The notes under the pieces are model-generated. The model did no database searches. It saw only the letters and a program-made list of their open reading frames with translations, and was not told where the DNA came from. A stretch of 27,148 nucleotides of DNA from JAENVU01 sp046598395. GTDB lineage: Bacteria; Actinomycetota; Acidimicrobiia; IMCC26256; JAENVU01. Location of the stretch: contig JBKJIQ010000014.1 in NCBI GenBank assembly GCA_046598395.1, forward strand, positions 1-27,148, read 5' to 3'. Of the stretch, positions 9,118 to 16,988 are shown piece after piece; the stretch's first letter is position 1, and each line of letters opens with the position of its first letter. The translations under genes and the position numbers were made by a program.

Positions 9118-10404
9118 TGTGATGGTGGGGAGTAGGTCCCAGTTGGGTCGGCCGGCGTAGAGCAGGGCTCGGATCCGGTAGTTCGCGAAGTTCGTGAACC
9201 CGAACGCGACGCGCTTCACGCGTTTGATCAGATTGTTCACGGCTTCGGTCGGTCCGTTGCTCACGTGCGCCCGGTGCCACGCCGCGATCTGCTCCCGCCA
9301 GCGGACGATGGTCCGTCCAAGCTTGTTCGTCTCGGGTGGGCACGAGTCGTCTTGGAGATCGTGGCCGAGTTGAGTGACGAACTCGAGGGCGAGGTCGGGA
9401 TCGTGATGGTCATACAGGCCACGAACCATCTCTTTCGCGTGCCACGCCATCCGGACTTCGCCTTTCGGGTCGCCGGCATTGAGGAGACCGACAAGTTTCG
9501 TGGTGTGTTTCTCGGTGAGGCGTTCATGGGCGCGAGTCAACAGCCGCCGCGACCGGTAGAGCGGATCGTTGGCGTGGCCGCGGTGACCGAGCGTCTCGTT
9601 CTGCACCCGACGGCGAGTGTCATCGACGCTCTTGTTCGCGAGTTTCACCACATGGAACGGGTCTGCGACCTGGGTCGCTTCGGGCAGCATCGTGTCGAAC
9701 GTCGACCGGTAAGGGCCCGACAGATCCAACGTGGCGTAGAGGACCTGATCACACCACTGCGCACCGCGTGTCGCGAGCCATTCGCAGGCACTCGTCGCGG
9801 TGCGGCCCTCGACCATGTCGAGGAGCCTGCCGCCGCGAACATCCGCGATCGTGGTCGCCCACTGCTGGGTCCGGAAGAGGCCGAGCCGCACGAACAAGGT
9901 CTCATCCAGACCGAGCGCGGTGACCGTGCCGATCCGGTCGGGATCGTCGTCGACGAGTGCGGTCCCATACGCGATCACGGTGTCCATGATCGTGTGCCAA
10001 TCACAATCCAACTCGCGGGCCACCTCGTTCACGGTCCGCCCGTTCCGGCCGACTTGTTCGGTGACCCACCGGCCCGCCCGGTCGGTCATCACCAGGCGCG
10101 GTGCGGCGATCGCCGAGACGTCTTCAGTGAACGTGTTGACCAGGCACGCTTCGTTCGGACAGGCCCACCGGAACTTGCGCCACGCCAAGCGCGTCGCCCG
10201 ACCGAAACACGCCAAGTCGACGAGCTCGACGACCGGCCGGTCCTTCACCCGCAGCGTCCCCGCGCATTCAGGACAGGACGGGCGTGGGGCGCGGGTCTCG
10301 ACATGGACCCGGAGCGGTTCGTCGCGTACGTCGTCGATGCCGAGCACGGTCACATCGGGCAACCCGACGAGGAGCGCGCACATGCGCGTAGGGTCGAGTT
10401 CCAC
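9109..10404 (-). CDS. ISL3-family transposase
   Basis: DDE transposase of 431 residues that cuts and joins the ends of the surrounding element. An N-terminal zinc-finger-like region (CPEC about residues 39-42, then CPNEAC near 82-87) is followed by a helix-turn-helix-like stretch (GRNGRTVNEVARELDCDW). The catalytic DDE core carries LGLDETLFVRLG, then DLSGPYRSTFD and ADPFHVVKLAN, and ends with SNGPTEAVNNLIKRVKR and GFTNFANYRIRALL, which are hallmarks of ISL3 transposases. The start is GTG 10404, eight bases after GGAGAG; an in-frame ATG at 10383 is a less likely alternative. The length is normal for the family and the frame is intact, so it may be active. Confidence 0.93.
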   Translation of the reverse strand: MELDPTRMCALLVGLPDVTVLGIDDVRDEPLRVHVETRAPRPSCPECAGTLRVKDRPVVELVDLACFGRATRLAWRKFRWACPNEACLVNTFTEDVSAIAAPRLVMTDRAGRWVTEQVGRNGRTVNEVARELDCDWHTIMDTVIAYGTALVDDDPDRIGTVTALGLDETLFVRLGLFRTQQWATTIADVRGGRLLDMVEGRTATSACEWLATRGAQWCDQVLYATLDLSGPYRSTFDTMLPEATQVADPFHVVKLANKSVDDTRRRVQNETLGHRGHANDPLYRSRRLLTRAHERLTEKHTTKLVGLLNAGDPKGEVRMAWHAKEMVRGLYDHHDPDLALEFVTQLGHDLQDDSCPPETNKLGRTIVRWREQIAAWHRAHVSNGPTEAVNNLIKRVKRVAFGFTNFANYRIRALLYAGRPNWDLLPTITPR

Positions 10405-10461
10405 AGGGGCTCTCCGAATCCGGTTGGCGTCAAGAACCGCCAGATTCTCAGAGTCCCTGTA

Positions 10462-11754
10462 CTACGCGACGGATCCCCCGACCCCGCTCATATCCGAAGA
10501 GCCGTGAAACCCGCCGCCGTCGTTCGGTAACACGCGATTCCCCATGAAGCGCGCCGACCACCGCATCATTGGTGCCTCAACGAGGAAGTAACTCACGGTC
10601 GCCGCGATTGCTGTCATCGCGATCACCAGAGCCGCCTGGATCGCAGCACTCTTCGGAAGCACACCGTCGGCGATCCAGACCACCGTCTGACGAATGGCGA
10701 TGAGGTGCCACAGGTAGATGCCATATGAGATCGTGCCGACCGCAACTGCCGGGCGAGAACCAAGGACTCGCCGGATCGGTCCTCCGCCGTCCGGTGCCAG
10801 CGCGATCGGTGCGACCAGAAACGCGGCCGCAAGCGGGATAAGGGTGGTAAGCGTCATCGCCGCGACCGGAGTAGGAGGTGTCCCGACGACCGTCGGGAAT
10901 CGCACTTGCTGGATCCCCCAATACAGGAACGCTGCGACCGACCACGAGATCACAGGATGTTCGCCGAGGTATCGCAGCGGACCGCGCGCCGGAGCCCCGG
11001 TCCGCCACCAAGACACCACCACCGCCAGGAACATTCCAAACGCGAACCAATCGAGGTGGCCGGGAAGCCACTTCTCCGGCAAAAGAAACGGCTGCCATGC
11101 ACCGAGCCTGCCAACGCCGGGTTGTCGACCCCAGAATGCCCACACTCGGGTCGCGATGCCGATCAAATACATCACGCCGAGACCGACGAGCTGCCGACGA
11201 AGCATCGCCTCCGGCCGGCGGTCTTTGCGCCCTCTCAAGATCCACGCGAGCGCCGGAAGCACGACGTAGAAACTCACCTCGATGACGAGCGTCCACGCGA
11301 TACCCAGACCGAGGAGCAAACTCCCGGTCCGATAATTCTGTATCAACCCGAAGAACACAAACGCGTCGCCGGCATTTCGAACCTGATCCGGCCCGACGAT
11401 GAACAGGTATGTCGCCACGGCGACCCAATACGCGGGGAAAATCCGGGCGAAGCGCCTGGCGTAGTAGCGGCCGAGACGCGGAGGCGCCACGCTCTGAAGA
11501 GCTGCACCGACAAAAGGCAGGTAGAGCAGATAGCCGGACAACACGAAAAACACTCCAACACCGAACGGCCCCAACCGCGCGATCCAGTAGGTGGCGCCCG
11601 ACGAGATCAGGCCCGGATGAGTGAGTCCCACCACTCGACTCAGATGGAAGAAGACCACGATCAGTGCAGCCATGGCTCGGAGGCCCTCGACGGCCGGGAC
11701 CCGATGCGGAGCTCCGCCAGCACCGACCGACGCCGAGACCGGTTCACCCGTCAT
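10462..11754 (-). CDS. Acyltransferase-3 family membrane protein
   Basis: Multi-pass membrane O-acyltransferase of 430 residues without an SGNH domain. Family signatures are RVPAVEGLRAMAALIVVFFH near the N-terminus (first membrane helix with the conserved His), GVFFVLSGYLLYLPF, ARIFPAYWVA, and WTLVIEVSFYVVLPAL. It likely acylates a sugar in an envelope glycan. ATG 11754 is seven bases after the stop of the sulfatase-fold gene, with GGGGAG in front; the longer frame would overlap that gene. It is a paralog of the acyltransferase at 13870-15207. The last 14 codons are odd: after GGGFH the frame runs into the ISL3 inverted repeat and reads GSSDMSGVGGSVA, so the insertion replaced the original tail. 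Helices are complete before that, so function may survive. Confidence 0.88.
   Translation of the reverse strand: MTGEPVSASVGAGGAPHRVPAVEGLRAMAALIVVFFHLSRVVGLTHPGLISSGATYWIARLGPFGVGVFFVLSGYLLYLPFVGAALQSVAPPRLGRYYARRFARIFPAYWVAVATYLFIVGPDQVRNAGDAFVFFGLIQNYRTGSLLLGLGIAWTLVIEVSFYVVLPALAWILRGRKDRRPEAMLRRQLVGLGVMYLIGIATRVWAFWGRQPGVGRLGAWQPFLLPEKWLPGHLDWFAFGMFLAVVVSWWRTGAPARGPLRYLGEHPVISWSVAAFLYWGIQQVRFPTVVGTPPTPVAAMTLTTLIPLAAAFLVAPIALAPDGGGPIRRVLGSRPAVAVGTISYGIYLWHLIAIRQTVVWIADGVLPKSAAIQAALVIAMTAIAATVSYFLVEAPMMRWSARFMGNRVLPNDGGGFHGSSDMSGVGGSVA
10482..10503 (-). repeat. Right terminal inverted repeat of the ISL3 element
   Basis: Read on the minus strand it starts GGCTCTTCGGATATGAGC and pairs with 9096-9117, with two mismatches in 22. 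It also supplies part of the 3' coding end of the neighbouring acyltransferase gene. Confidence 0.9.
10504..10511. repeat. Right target-site duplication of the ISL3 element
   Basis: GTGAAACC, identical to 9088-9095. It continues directly into the last codons (AVVR, stop) of the acyltransferase remnant. Confidence 0.9.
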
Positions 11755-11761
11755 GGACGGG

Positions 11762-13873
11762 CTACTCCCCCGGGCCGCGATAGACGGGGATCTCCCGCAG
11801 GGTCGGTGCAGACGGATCCCCGCTGATTGCATACAACTTCAGATCGTTCCGGCCGGTGACTGCGAACCGTGGCGCGAGAACGGACGTCAGGATGCCGTTG
11901 ACGCTGCCTTGGAAGGGCAAACCCTGGCCCAGCCCCGCGATCCTGCCGTTGAGTCCGACGGCGATCCACGTGTCCTCGTCGATGTTGTCGATGATCCCCT
12001 CGAGGTAGGCCCACGGGACCGTCGCGGCAGCCGGGTCGATGAAGTCGTACTTCGGGACCGCACCCACATGCACCAGGCTCGGGCGAGTAACTGGATCCAC
12101 CTGAAAGTCGGCCACTGAACGCCCCACGAGGTCGCCGTAGGGTCCAACGCGATACACCCGTAGGCCCGGGTCGCCGCCGCCTGGCAACACTTGATGCTTG
12201 ATCACGTCGTTGAAGCCTGCCGGATCAAGCTTGAGATACCGGTCGCCCTGCTTCGGGCCGAGCGCATCCGGCGGCGAGAAACTGTTCCCCTTCGTCTGGT
12301 CGAACAAACGGGGGAAGTCGGCCCGTATCGGGCCTCGCAACGAGGTCCCGTCGATCTTCCACGGGATCTTGACGCCGATGACATCGGCAATCGTCGGCAA
12401 CACATCGATCGATTGTGCGGGCCGATCGTCGACCACCCCCGCCTTTTGGTTTGGGTACTTGAAGAACAACGGGGTCCAGAGGATGTCCTCGTAGTTGTTC
12501 TTCGTGACACTCCGGATCCCCTCCCCGGGCCGGAAGGAGACACCGTGGTCCGCAGTGACGACGACGAGCGAATCGTTCCACGCACCGATCGTCTTGAGGC
12601 GCGTAACGATTCGACCGAGCACCGTGTCGGCGGCCTGGGCCTGAAGCAGATGTTGACGACGCGCGCTTTCGGCCGGATACTCGTCGACTTGCCAGGTCAA
12701 CTTGCTCGCACCTTGCTGTGGAGCCAGGTGCTGAGTGTCTTGCAATGTGGGGAGGAGATGCCACGGCTGATGCGGAAGCTCGATATGCACGAAATCCAAC
12801 TGTGGCTTGGTGCCCGGACGCAACGACGAAACAAACTGGCGCATCTGCGGCAGCCCGTATTGCACCACTGAGTCTTCCGAGAAGTTGACCGTCGACGGCT
12901 TCGGCGACGCAAAGGCCCGCCAGAGCGTGACCGCGTCCTCACCGAGCAGCTTGATGCGGCGCACGCCGGTGGCGTCGGTTGCCTTCGCCGCGCAGAACGA
13001 CTTCGGGCACAACGACGTCACCGCTTCGTGCACGTTGAAGGGTAGGACTCCACCCAATAACGTGAAGAGGTTCTGCGGGTAGTCAGCCGATGACGGTACG
13101 ACGGTGCCCGTGGGCGGCAGCCGACCGGTGAGAATCGCGGGCACGGCGCGCTCGGTGTACGGCGCAACCGTCGTGTCGTTGCGATACCACGTGGAGTCAG
13201 CCGCGAGCTTCGCGAAGTTCGGGAACAACTCCGCATCAACCTTGCCCGATCCATCGAGGAGCGACTGTTCGGGCAACTCGTCGAAGGTGATGAGCACGAC
13301 GCGCTTCGGATTCTTCGCTTCGACATTCGAAGCCGACTCCACGTTGCCGCCGAACACCACCGACGAAGCGGGCGACGCGAACAGGAACAACGCGGCGAAC
13401 AAGGCCGGTGCAATCGCGAGCGCGCGGAGCCAGACCCGCATCCAGTCGAGCGCCAAGAACGCCAACGCGCCGAGCAGCCCGCTCAGGACTCCGAGGTGAA
13501 CGAGGCGCTGGGGTGCCAGGTCCGTGGTCCGCTTCAGGAGTTCCTCGACGAAGATTCCGAACGGGAGGCCACACAGCAACGCATGCGCGTAACGACGAGC
13601 TCGAGGCGCGACGAGACCAACCAACACATCGACCGTGTAGAGCGCGAACGGCGGAACGATCAGAATCGCGAGCGACACCACGATGAGATCGATCGCGGTT
13701 GACCCACGCGTTGCGAAGATTCCGGTGTTCTTCCCCAGTAGGTCGAACGTGGGCTGGGCAAACGCAATCCCGCACAACGCGAAGAGTTCGAGTGCCGCGC
13801 GGACCTCGCGGGTACGCGGCCCGAAGCGCTTCGGCGCGGTGAGATCGGCAACCGTCGCGGTCGGGGTCGTCAT
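11762..13873 (-). CDS. Membrane-bound sulfatase-fold enzyme, LtaS-like phosphotransferase or sulfatase
   Basis: Protein of 703 residues. The N-terminal third has about five membrane helices (about 26-46, 60-90, 95-110, 127-142, 150-172), followed by an external alkaline-phosphatase/sulfatase-fold domain (about 190-520). Visible metal-site motifs are VVLITFDELPEQ (Asp198), VVVTADHGVSF and the ILWTPLFFKYP / SIDVLPTIADV blocks typical of arylsulfatase and lipoteichoic-acid synthase families. The nucleophile position appears to be Thr240 (YTERAVPAILTGR), not the Cys/Ser of a formylglycine sulfatase. This favours phosphoglycerol- or phosphoethanolamine-type transfer over sulfate hydrolysis. The start ATG overlaps the stop of the upstream acyltransferase gene (ATGA, 13873-13870), and the next acyltransferase follows after seven bases. 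Together they look like an operon for envelope glycan decoration. The substrate is unknown. Confidence 0.8.
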   Translation of the reverse strand: MTTPTATVADLTAPKRFGPRTREVRAALELFALCGIAFAQPTFDLLGKNTGIFATRGSTAIDLIVVSLAILIVPPFALYTVDVLVGLVAPRARRYAHALLCGLPFGIFVEELLKRTTDLAPQRLVHLGVLSGLLGALAFLALDWMRVWLRALAIAPALFAALFLFASPASSVVFGGNVESASNVEAKNPKRVVLITFDELPEQSLLDGSGKVDAELFPNFAKLAADSTWYRNDTTVAPYTERAVPAILTGRLPPTGTVVPSSADYPQNLFTLLGGVLPFNVHEAVTSLCPKSFCAAKATDATGVRRIKLLGEDAVTLWRAFASPKPSTVNFSEDSVVQYGLPQMRQFVSSLRPGTKPQLDFVHIELPHQPWHLLPTLQDTQHLAPQQGASKLTWQVDEYPAESARRQHLLQAQAADTVLGRIVTRLKTIGAWNDSLVVVTADHGVSFRPGEGIRSVTKNNYEDILWTPLFFKYPNQKAGVVDDRPAQSIDVLPTIADVIGVKIPWKIDGTSLRGPIRADFPRLFDQTKGNSFSPPDALGPKQGDRYLKLDPAGFNDVIKHQVLPGGGDPGLRVYRVGPYGDLVGRSVADFQVDPVTRPSLVHVGAVPKYDFIDPAAATVPWAYLEGIIDNIDEDTWIAVGLNGRIAGLGQGLPFQGSVNGILTSVLAPRFAVTGRNDLKLYAISGDPSAPTLREIPVYRGPGE

Positions 13874-15207
13874 GCGCGCACCTGGTCGGGCTCGGCGTCG
13901 GGCTCGGCGGCGGGCACGCTCGGGTCAGGGACTCCCGGAGATTTCCCGGCGGGCCGGCTCGGCCACTTGCGATGCGAGAACCGGATCGCGGGTCGCTCCA
14001 CCCAGAAGTAGCTCAGGCTCGCGGTGACCAACGTCAACGCCAAGACGATCACGAACCACAACCAGATGTTGAAATCGATGGTTCCGTCATGAACCCAAAT
14101 CTTCAACTGGCGGACCCAGATGTTGTGCCACAGGTAGATGCCATAGGAGACCAACCCGAGGTACACCATCACCCGGGTTTGCAGGAACCGCCGGATACGA
14201 CCGTGGCTCTGGTCGCCGAAGACGAGAGGAAAGATCAGGAAGAACGCAACCAGCCCAAAGAAGAACGCCGTCCCGAACTCCTGCACGTTCGTGGGTCGCT
14301 TGCCGAACGGCGCGGGGATATTCAACTGGAGCGCCACCCAGAACAAGGTGAGCGACAGCAACCACGACGCCACGGGATACCGCGCCAGCGCGCGTCCCAG
14401 CATCGGAATCCGCCCGCCGCCGGCCACCCATGCGCTCCCCACCGCGAGCAGCATTCCGAGCGCGAACCAATCGAGGTAGCCCACCAACCACTGGCTGACC
14501 TGCTCGATCGGGAACCAGCCACCACCACGCGGGATCCGCTTGGCGATTCCCCACAATGACCACACCCGCACGGCCACGGCCAACAGGTACATCAACGCGA
14601 GTCCCGCGAGTTGGACCCCGAGCTTGGCGAGCTTCGACGCGCCCTGCTGGTTCGGCGCTCGCAACAACCACGCGAAGAACGGGAGCGCAAGATAGAAGCT
14701 CACCTCGATGACGAGCGTCCACTCCACGCCGAGTCCACTCAGTGTGAGACCACCGCGATAATTCTGGAGCAGGAGGTAGGTCGTGAAGAAGATTTGGAAG
14801 TTCGAGATCTTGATGATGGCCATTCCGTAGACGGCCACCGTGATCGCCACCCAGTAGGCGGGGTAGATCCGCAGGAACCTCCGGCCCCAGAATGATCCCA
14901 GTTTCGGTACCTCCCGGTTCTCGAAGTGGGCCGCCACGTAGGGGCGGTACAACAAGAAGCCCGAAATCAGAAAAAAGGTGGAGACTCCGAAATTTCCGAG
15001 CCGCTGCGTCCACTGAAAGGTGTTGTAGTCGAGCGTCTCGACGTTGTAGGTGGTGGTCACGTGATACACCACGACCGCGAGCGCGGCGATGGCGCGGAGG
15101 CCGTCGATTGCTGGGAACCGGTTGTGCGGAACCGGAGCCGCCTCCACGAGTGCGTTGTGACCGCCCAGGTCGGCAGGCTCGACCGTAGGGTCGATCGTCG
15201 TCGTCAC
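13870..15207 (-). CDS. Acyltransferase-3 family membrane protein
   Basis: Multi-pass O-acyltransferase of 445 residues. Signatures are RFPAIDGLRAIAALAVVVYH (conserved His in helix 1), GVSTFFLISGFLLYRPY, LRIYPAYWVAI, WTLVIEVSFYLALPFFAWLL and a C-terminal SYGIYLWHN / LSYFWVERP pair. There is no SGNH domain; the C-terminus is a hydrophilic tail rich in Pro, Asp and Glu. It starts at GTG 15207, whose GTGA overlaps the stop of the lectin-like gene, and its stop overlaps the ATG of the sulfatase-fold gene, so translation is probably coupled on both sides. It resembles the acyltransferase at 10462-11754 closely enough (QNYR, LDWFA.GM, PAYWVA) to suggest duplication within the operon. The acyl group and acceptor are not known. 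Confidence 0.9.
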   Translation of the reverse strand: MTTTIDPTVEPADLGGHNALVEAAPVPHNRFPAIDGLRAIAALAVVVYHVTTTYNVETLDYNTFQWTQRLGNFGVSTFFLISGFLLYRPYVAAHFENREVPKLGSFWGRRFLRIYPAYWVAITVAVYGMAIIKISNFQIFFTTYLLLQNYRGGLTLSGLGVEWTLVIEVSFYLALPFFAWLLRAPNQQGASKLAKLGVQLAGLALMYLLAVAVRVWSLWGIAKRIPRGGGWFPIEQVSQWLVGYLDWFALGMLLAVGSAWVAGGGRIPMLGRALARYPVASWLLSLTLFWVALQLNIPAPFGKRPTNVQEFGTAFFFGLVAFFLIFPLVFGDQSHGRIRRFLQTRVMVYLGLVSYGIYLWHNIWVRQLKIWVHDGTIDFNIWLWFVIVLALTLVTASLSYFWVERPAIRFSHRKWPSRPAGKSPGVPDPSVPAAEPDAEPDQVRA

Positions 15208-16508
15208 AGTTGCACCCCCGCGATCGTGAGCGGTCCGGCGGCGAAGCCCGCAAAGCGAGCATCGGTACCCTTCGCGGAAGCCACCACCAGCCCTGCTCGA
15301 TGACTCCGTTGCAGCTCGGTCGAGCGCATCGTCACGGTTTCGAAACCGTCGATGAAGAACGTCATCTCGTCCTTGCGCAGCCGGATCCCGATGGTAACGT
15401 CGTTGGCATAGTTCGTCAGTCCCGTCCCACCGACACGCGTCTCAACGCCGTTGATCGTCTTGAACACGTTGAACGTGGCGTAGCCCGGGACCGCAACCAC
15501 CCGCCAGTAGTTGCGAGAATCCTGATAGCGGAAAACGGCACCCAAACCATCAGGCACGGTGGTCCCGGTGACCTGGATCCAGCCTTGAGACCGACCGACG
15601 TCGACGGTTGCAACACTCGGTGTAGCCGACGGACGCGATCGCAACACTGCTTCCTTGGCGCGGATACCCCACGATCCGCTGTCGATCTTCCACCGTTGTC
15701 CGGTCGGAGCGGCACCCAACGCGTCGGCGGGCGCGCGATCGAACGCGTCGGCCAGCGGAGCATCCGGTCCCACCACGTTCACCTGATCGGTCGCGAACGC
15801 TGCGAATCGAGCGGTCGTGGCTCCGGGTTCGGGATCCACGACCAACCCCGCGAGCGGCGCATCGTTCCCGGTCTTGTCCATCACGGTGCGAGCGAGCACC
15901 TCATTGATGAAGACGTCGAAACCATCGGCTCGGTTGGCGATCCGGATGCGGGTGCCGGCCGCCACGGGGACCGTGCCCACATTTCCTGCCTCCGTCGGTA
16001 CTGCGGCGACGATCTTGGTGATCTTCCACGTGCCGAGCTCGGGGACCGCGGTCACCGTCCAACAGGCGAGAAGGCCCTGACATCGAAACGCGAGCCCCAT
16101 GCCCTTCGTCATGGTCTGGGCAGTCACCGCAATGTTTCCGGGTCCCCTGCCCACACGGAGCAGCGCCACTGCGGAGCCGAGCGGTGCCATGGCAACGGGA
16201 CCTACCGTGCCATCGCTCACGGCCCAGACTCCCCGCGGCGCGTTCCAGCGCTCTCCGGTGGGGGCGCGTCCCATGCCTGCGCCGGGCCGAGCTGCGAAGT
16301 CGTCGGTCATCACGCGCGGGAACGGAACCGCGCTCGCCACGAAGACCACGCGGGAGGTTTGGGTGGTGAGGCGGTCGAGACCGAGTCCGAGACCGAGCAG
16401 CCCGACCACCACAACGACGAGCGCGACCAACGCACGCGAGCGCTGGTGTGGGGTCAGATCGAACGGGTCCGACGGCATGGCGTCGGGCGCGGTGGTCTGG
16501 GTTTGCAT
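15204..16508 (-). CDS. Membrane-anchored protein with two concanavalin A/LamG-like domains
   Basis: Protein of 434 residues from ATG 16508. A short cytoplasmic N-terminus is followed by one membrane helix (about 26-46, ALVALVVVVVGLLGLGLGL) and an external region made of two related modules of about 180 residues. Both start with a DDF/DAF motif and APTG.RW and contain GLAFR/GAVFR, a W-x-V strand and a late AGLVV segment followed by ARFA.FA. This resembles concanavalin A-like lectin/glucanase or LamG folds, so glycan binding is likely and enzymatic activity is not evident. It is first in a coupled operon with two acyltransferases and a sulfatase-fold enzyme, and may hold the glycan substrate at the membrane. 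The longer upstream frame lacks family resemblance. Confidence 0.7.
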   Translation of the reverse strand: MQTQTTAPDAMPSDPFDLTPHQRSRALVALVVVVVGLLGLGLGLDRLTTQTSRVVFVASAVPFPRVMTDDFAARPGAGMGRAPTGERWNAPRGVWAVSDGTVGPVAMAPLGSAVALLRVGRGPGNIAVTAQTMTKGMGLAFRCQGLLACWTVTAVPELGTWKITKIVAAVPTEAGNVGTVPVAAGTRIRIANRADGFDVFINEVLARTVMDKTGNDAPLAGLVVDPEPGATTARFAAFATDQVNVVGPDAPLADAFDRAPADALGAAPTGQRWKIDSGSWGIRAKEAVLRSRPSATPSVATVDVGRSQGWIQVTGTTVPDGLGAVFRYQDSRNYWRVVAVPGYATFNVFKTINGVETRVGGTGLTNYANDVTIGIRLRKDEMTFFIDGFETVTMRSTELQRSHRAGLVVASAKGTDARFAGFAAGPLTIAGVQL

Positions 16509-16640
16509 CACGGCGAAATCCGCTCGCTTCCTCGGAGACTGCTGACGCGCGGTCGCACCAATGAGAGCGGCACACTGTAAACGGGTTCGCGACGGCAATC
16601 ACCGCGGCGACCGCCGAGACGACGGGTCGGAGCGAGGGGC

Positions 16641-16847
16641 TTAGCCTTCGTCGGTACTCGCGTCAGCCCCGGTGGCTGCTGGGGTCGTCTCCGGTGGCGC
16701 TTCGAGGTCGCCACCCTTGCGAGAAAACACGCCTCCGACTCGCCGCAGCCCAACCTTGGCGGCAACGAATACGCCGGCCGCGCCCGCAGCCACGGCTCCG
16801 ACGATCATGCTGCCGGACCCGGCATCGAGATAGCCGAACACTCCCAT
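16641..16847 (-). CDS. Small YLDAGSGS-type membrane protein
   Basis: Protein of 68 residues: MGVFGYLDAGSGSMIVG, then one hydrophobic helix (about 13-34, Ala/Gly/Val-rich), a basic KVGLRR segment and an acidic Thr/Pro/Glu tail. Small proteins with a YLDPGTGS-like N-terminus next to a membrane helix are common near polysaccharide genes; their function is not known to me. ATG 16847 is supported by GGGGGA five bases upstream. The alternative ATG at 16895 lies inside the -10 element of the promoter at 16894-16923 and is therefore unlikely. The gene sits alone between the methyltransferase fusion and the lectin-like operon, with 132 bases to the next start. Confidence 0.7.
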   Translation of the reverse strand: MGVFGYLDAGSGSMIVGAVAAGAAGVFVAAKVGLRRVGGVFSRKGGDLEAPPETTPAATGADASTDEG

Positions 16848-16893
16848 GTTTCCCCCAGATGCTGAACCACCGGCGACCCCAGTGGAGGCCTCC

Positions 16894-16923
16894 ATATTAC
16901 CCCGCCCACGCAGCGAGAGACAA
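16894..16923 (-). promoter_or_regulatory. Sigma-70-type promoter for the YLDAGSGS protein
   Basis: On the minus strand TTGTCT (16923-16918) and TAATAT (16899-16894) are separated by 18 bases. Each matches four of six consensus positions. The -10 lies about 46 bases before the chosen ATG, leaving a short leader with a ribosome binding site. This suggests a transcription start between the two operons. Confidence 0.5.
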
Positions 16924-16988
16924 CGGGGCAAATACACCACCGAACGTGAACTCGGCCGCTCTCTACACCGGTGCCTCGAAAGAAACGG

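Larger units (their letters stand above)
9096..10503 (-). mobile_element. Complete ISL3-family insertion sequence (1408 bp)
   Basis: The element has 22-bp terminal inverted repeats (9096-9117 and 10482-10503) beginning GGCTCTTCGGAT, 20 of 22 positions identical, which is the ISL3-type end. It is flanked by the 8-bp direct repeat GTGAAACC. Inside is one uninterrupted transposase gene on the minus strand. Intact ends, a perfect target duplication and an open transposase all point to a fairly recent insertion. It landed in an already degraded acyltransferase fragment. Confidence 0.93.
8971..10530 (+). pseudogene. Remnant of the 3' end of a second acyltransferase-SGNH gene, split by an IS element
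   Basis: Bases 8971-9095 joined to 10512-10530 reproduce, at roughly 80% identity by eye, the last 47 codons or so of the acyltransferase-SGNH gene ending at 7077. Both read TGKYQDS, VDGVHF, SDLVAS and AVKPA, followed by two or three residues, Arg and TAA. The catalytic Asp-x-x-His is kept in the fragment. Everything upstream of 8971 in this copy is missing. The ISL3-family element at 9096-10503 is inserted near its end. With no start and no N-terminal part it should be non-functional. Confidence 0.8.

Noticed and set aside
9265..10530. Plus-strand open frame of 421 codons
   Set aside because: Antisense to the ISL3 transposase and crosses the right end of the element into the remnant, so it cannot be an ancestral gene.
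15210..16580. Plus-strand open frame of 456 codons
   Set aside because: Antisense shadow of the lectin-like gene; composition dominated by Arg, His and Gly.
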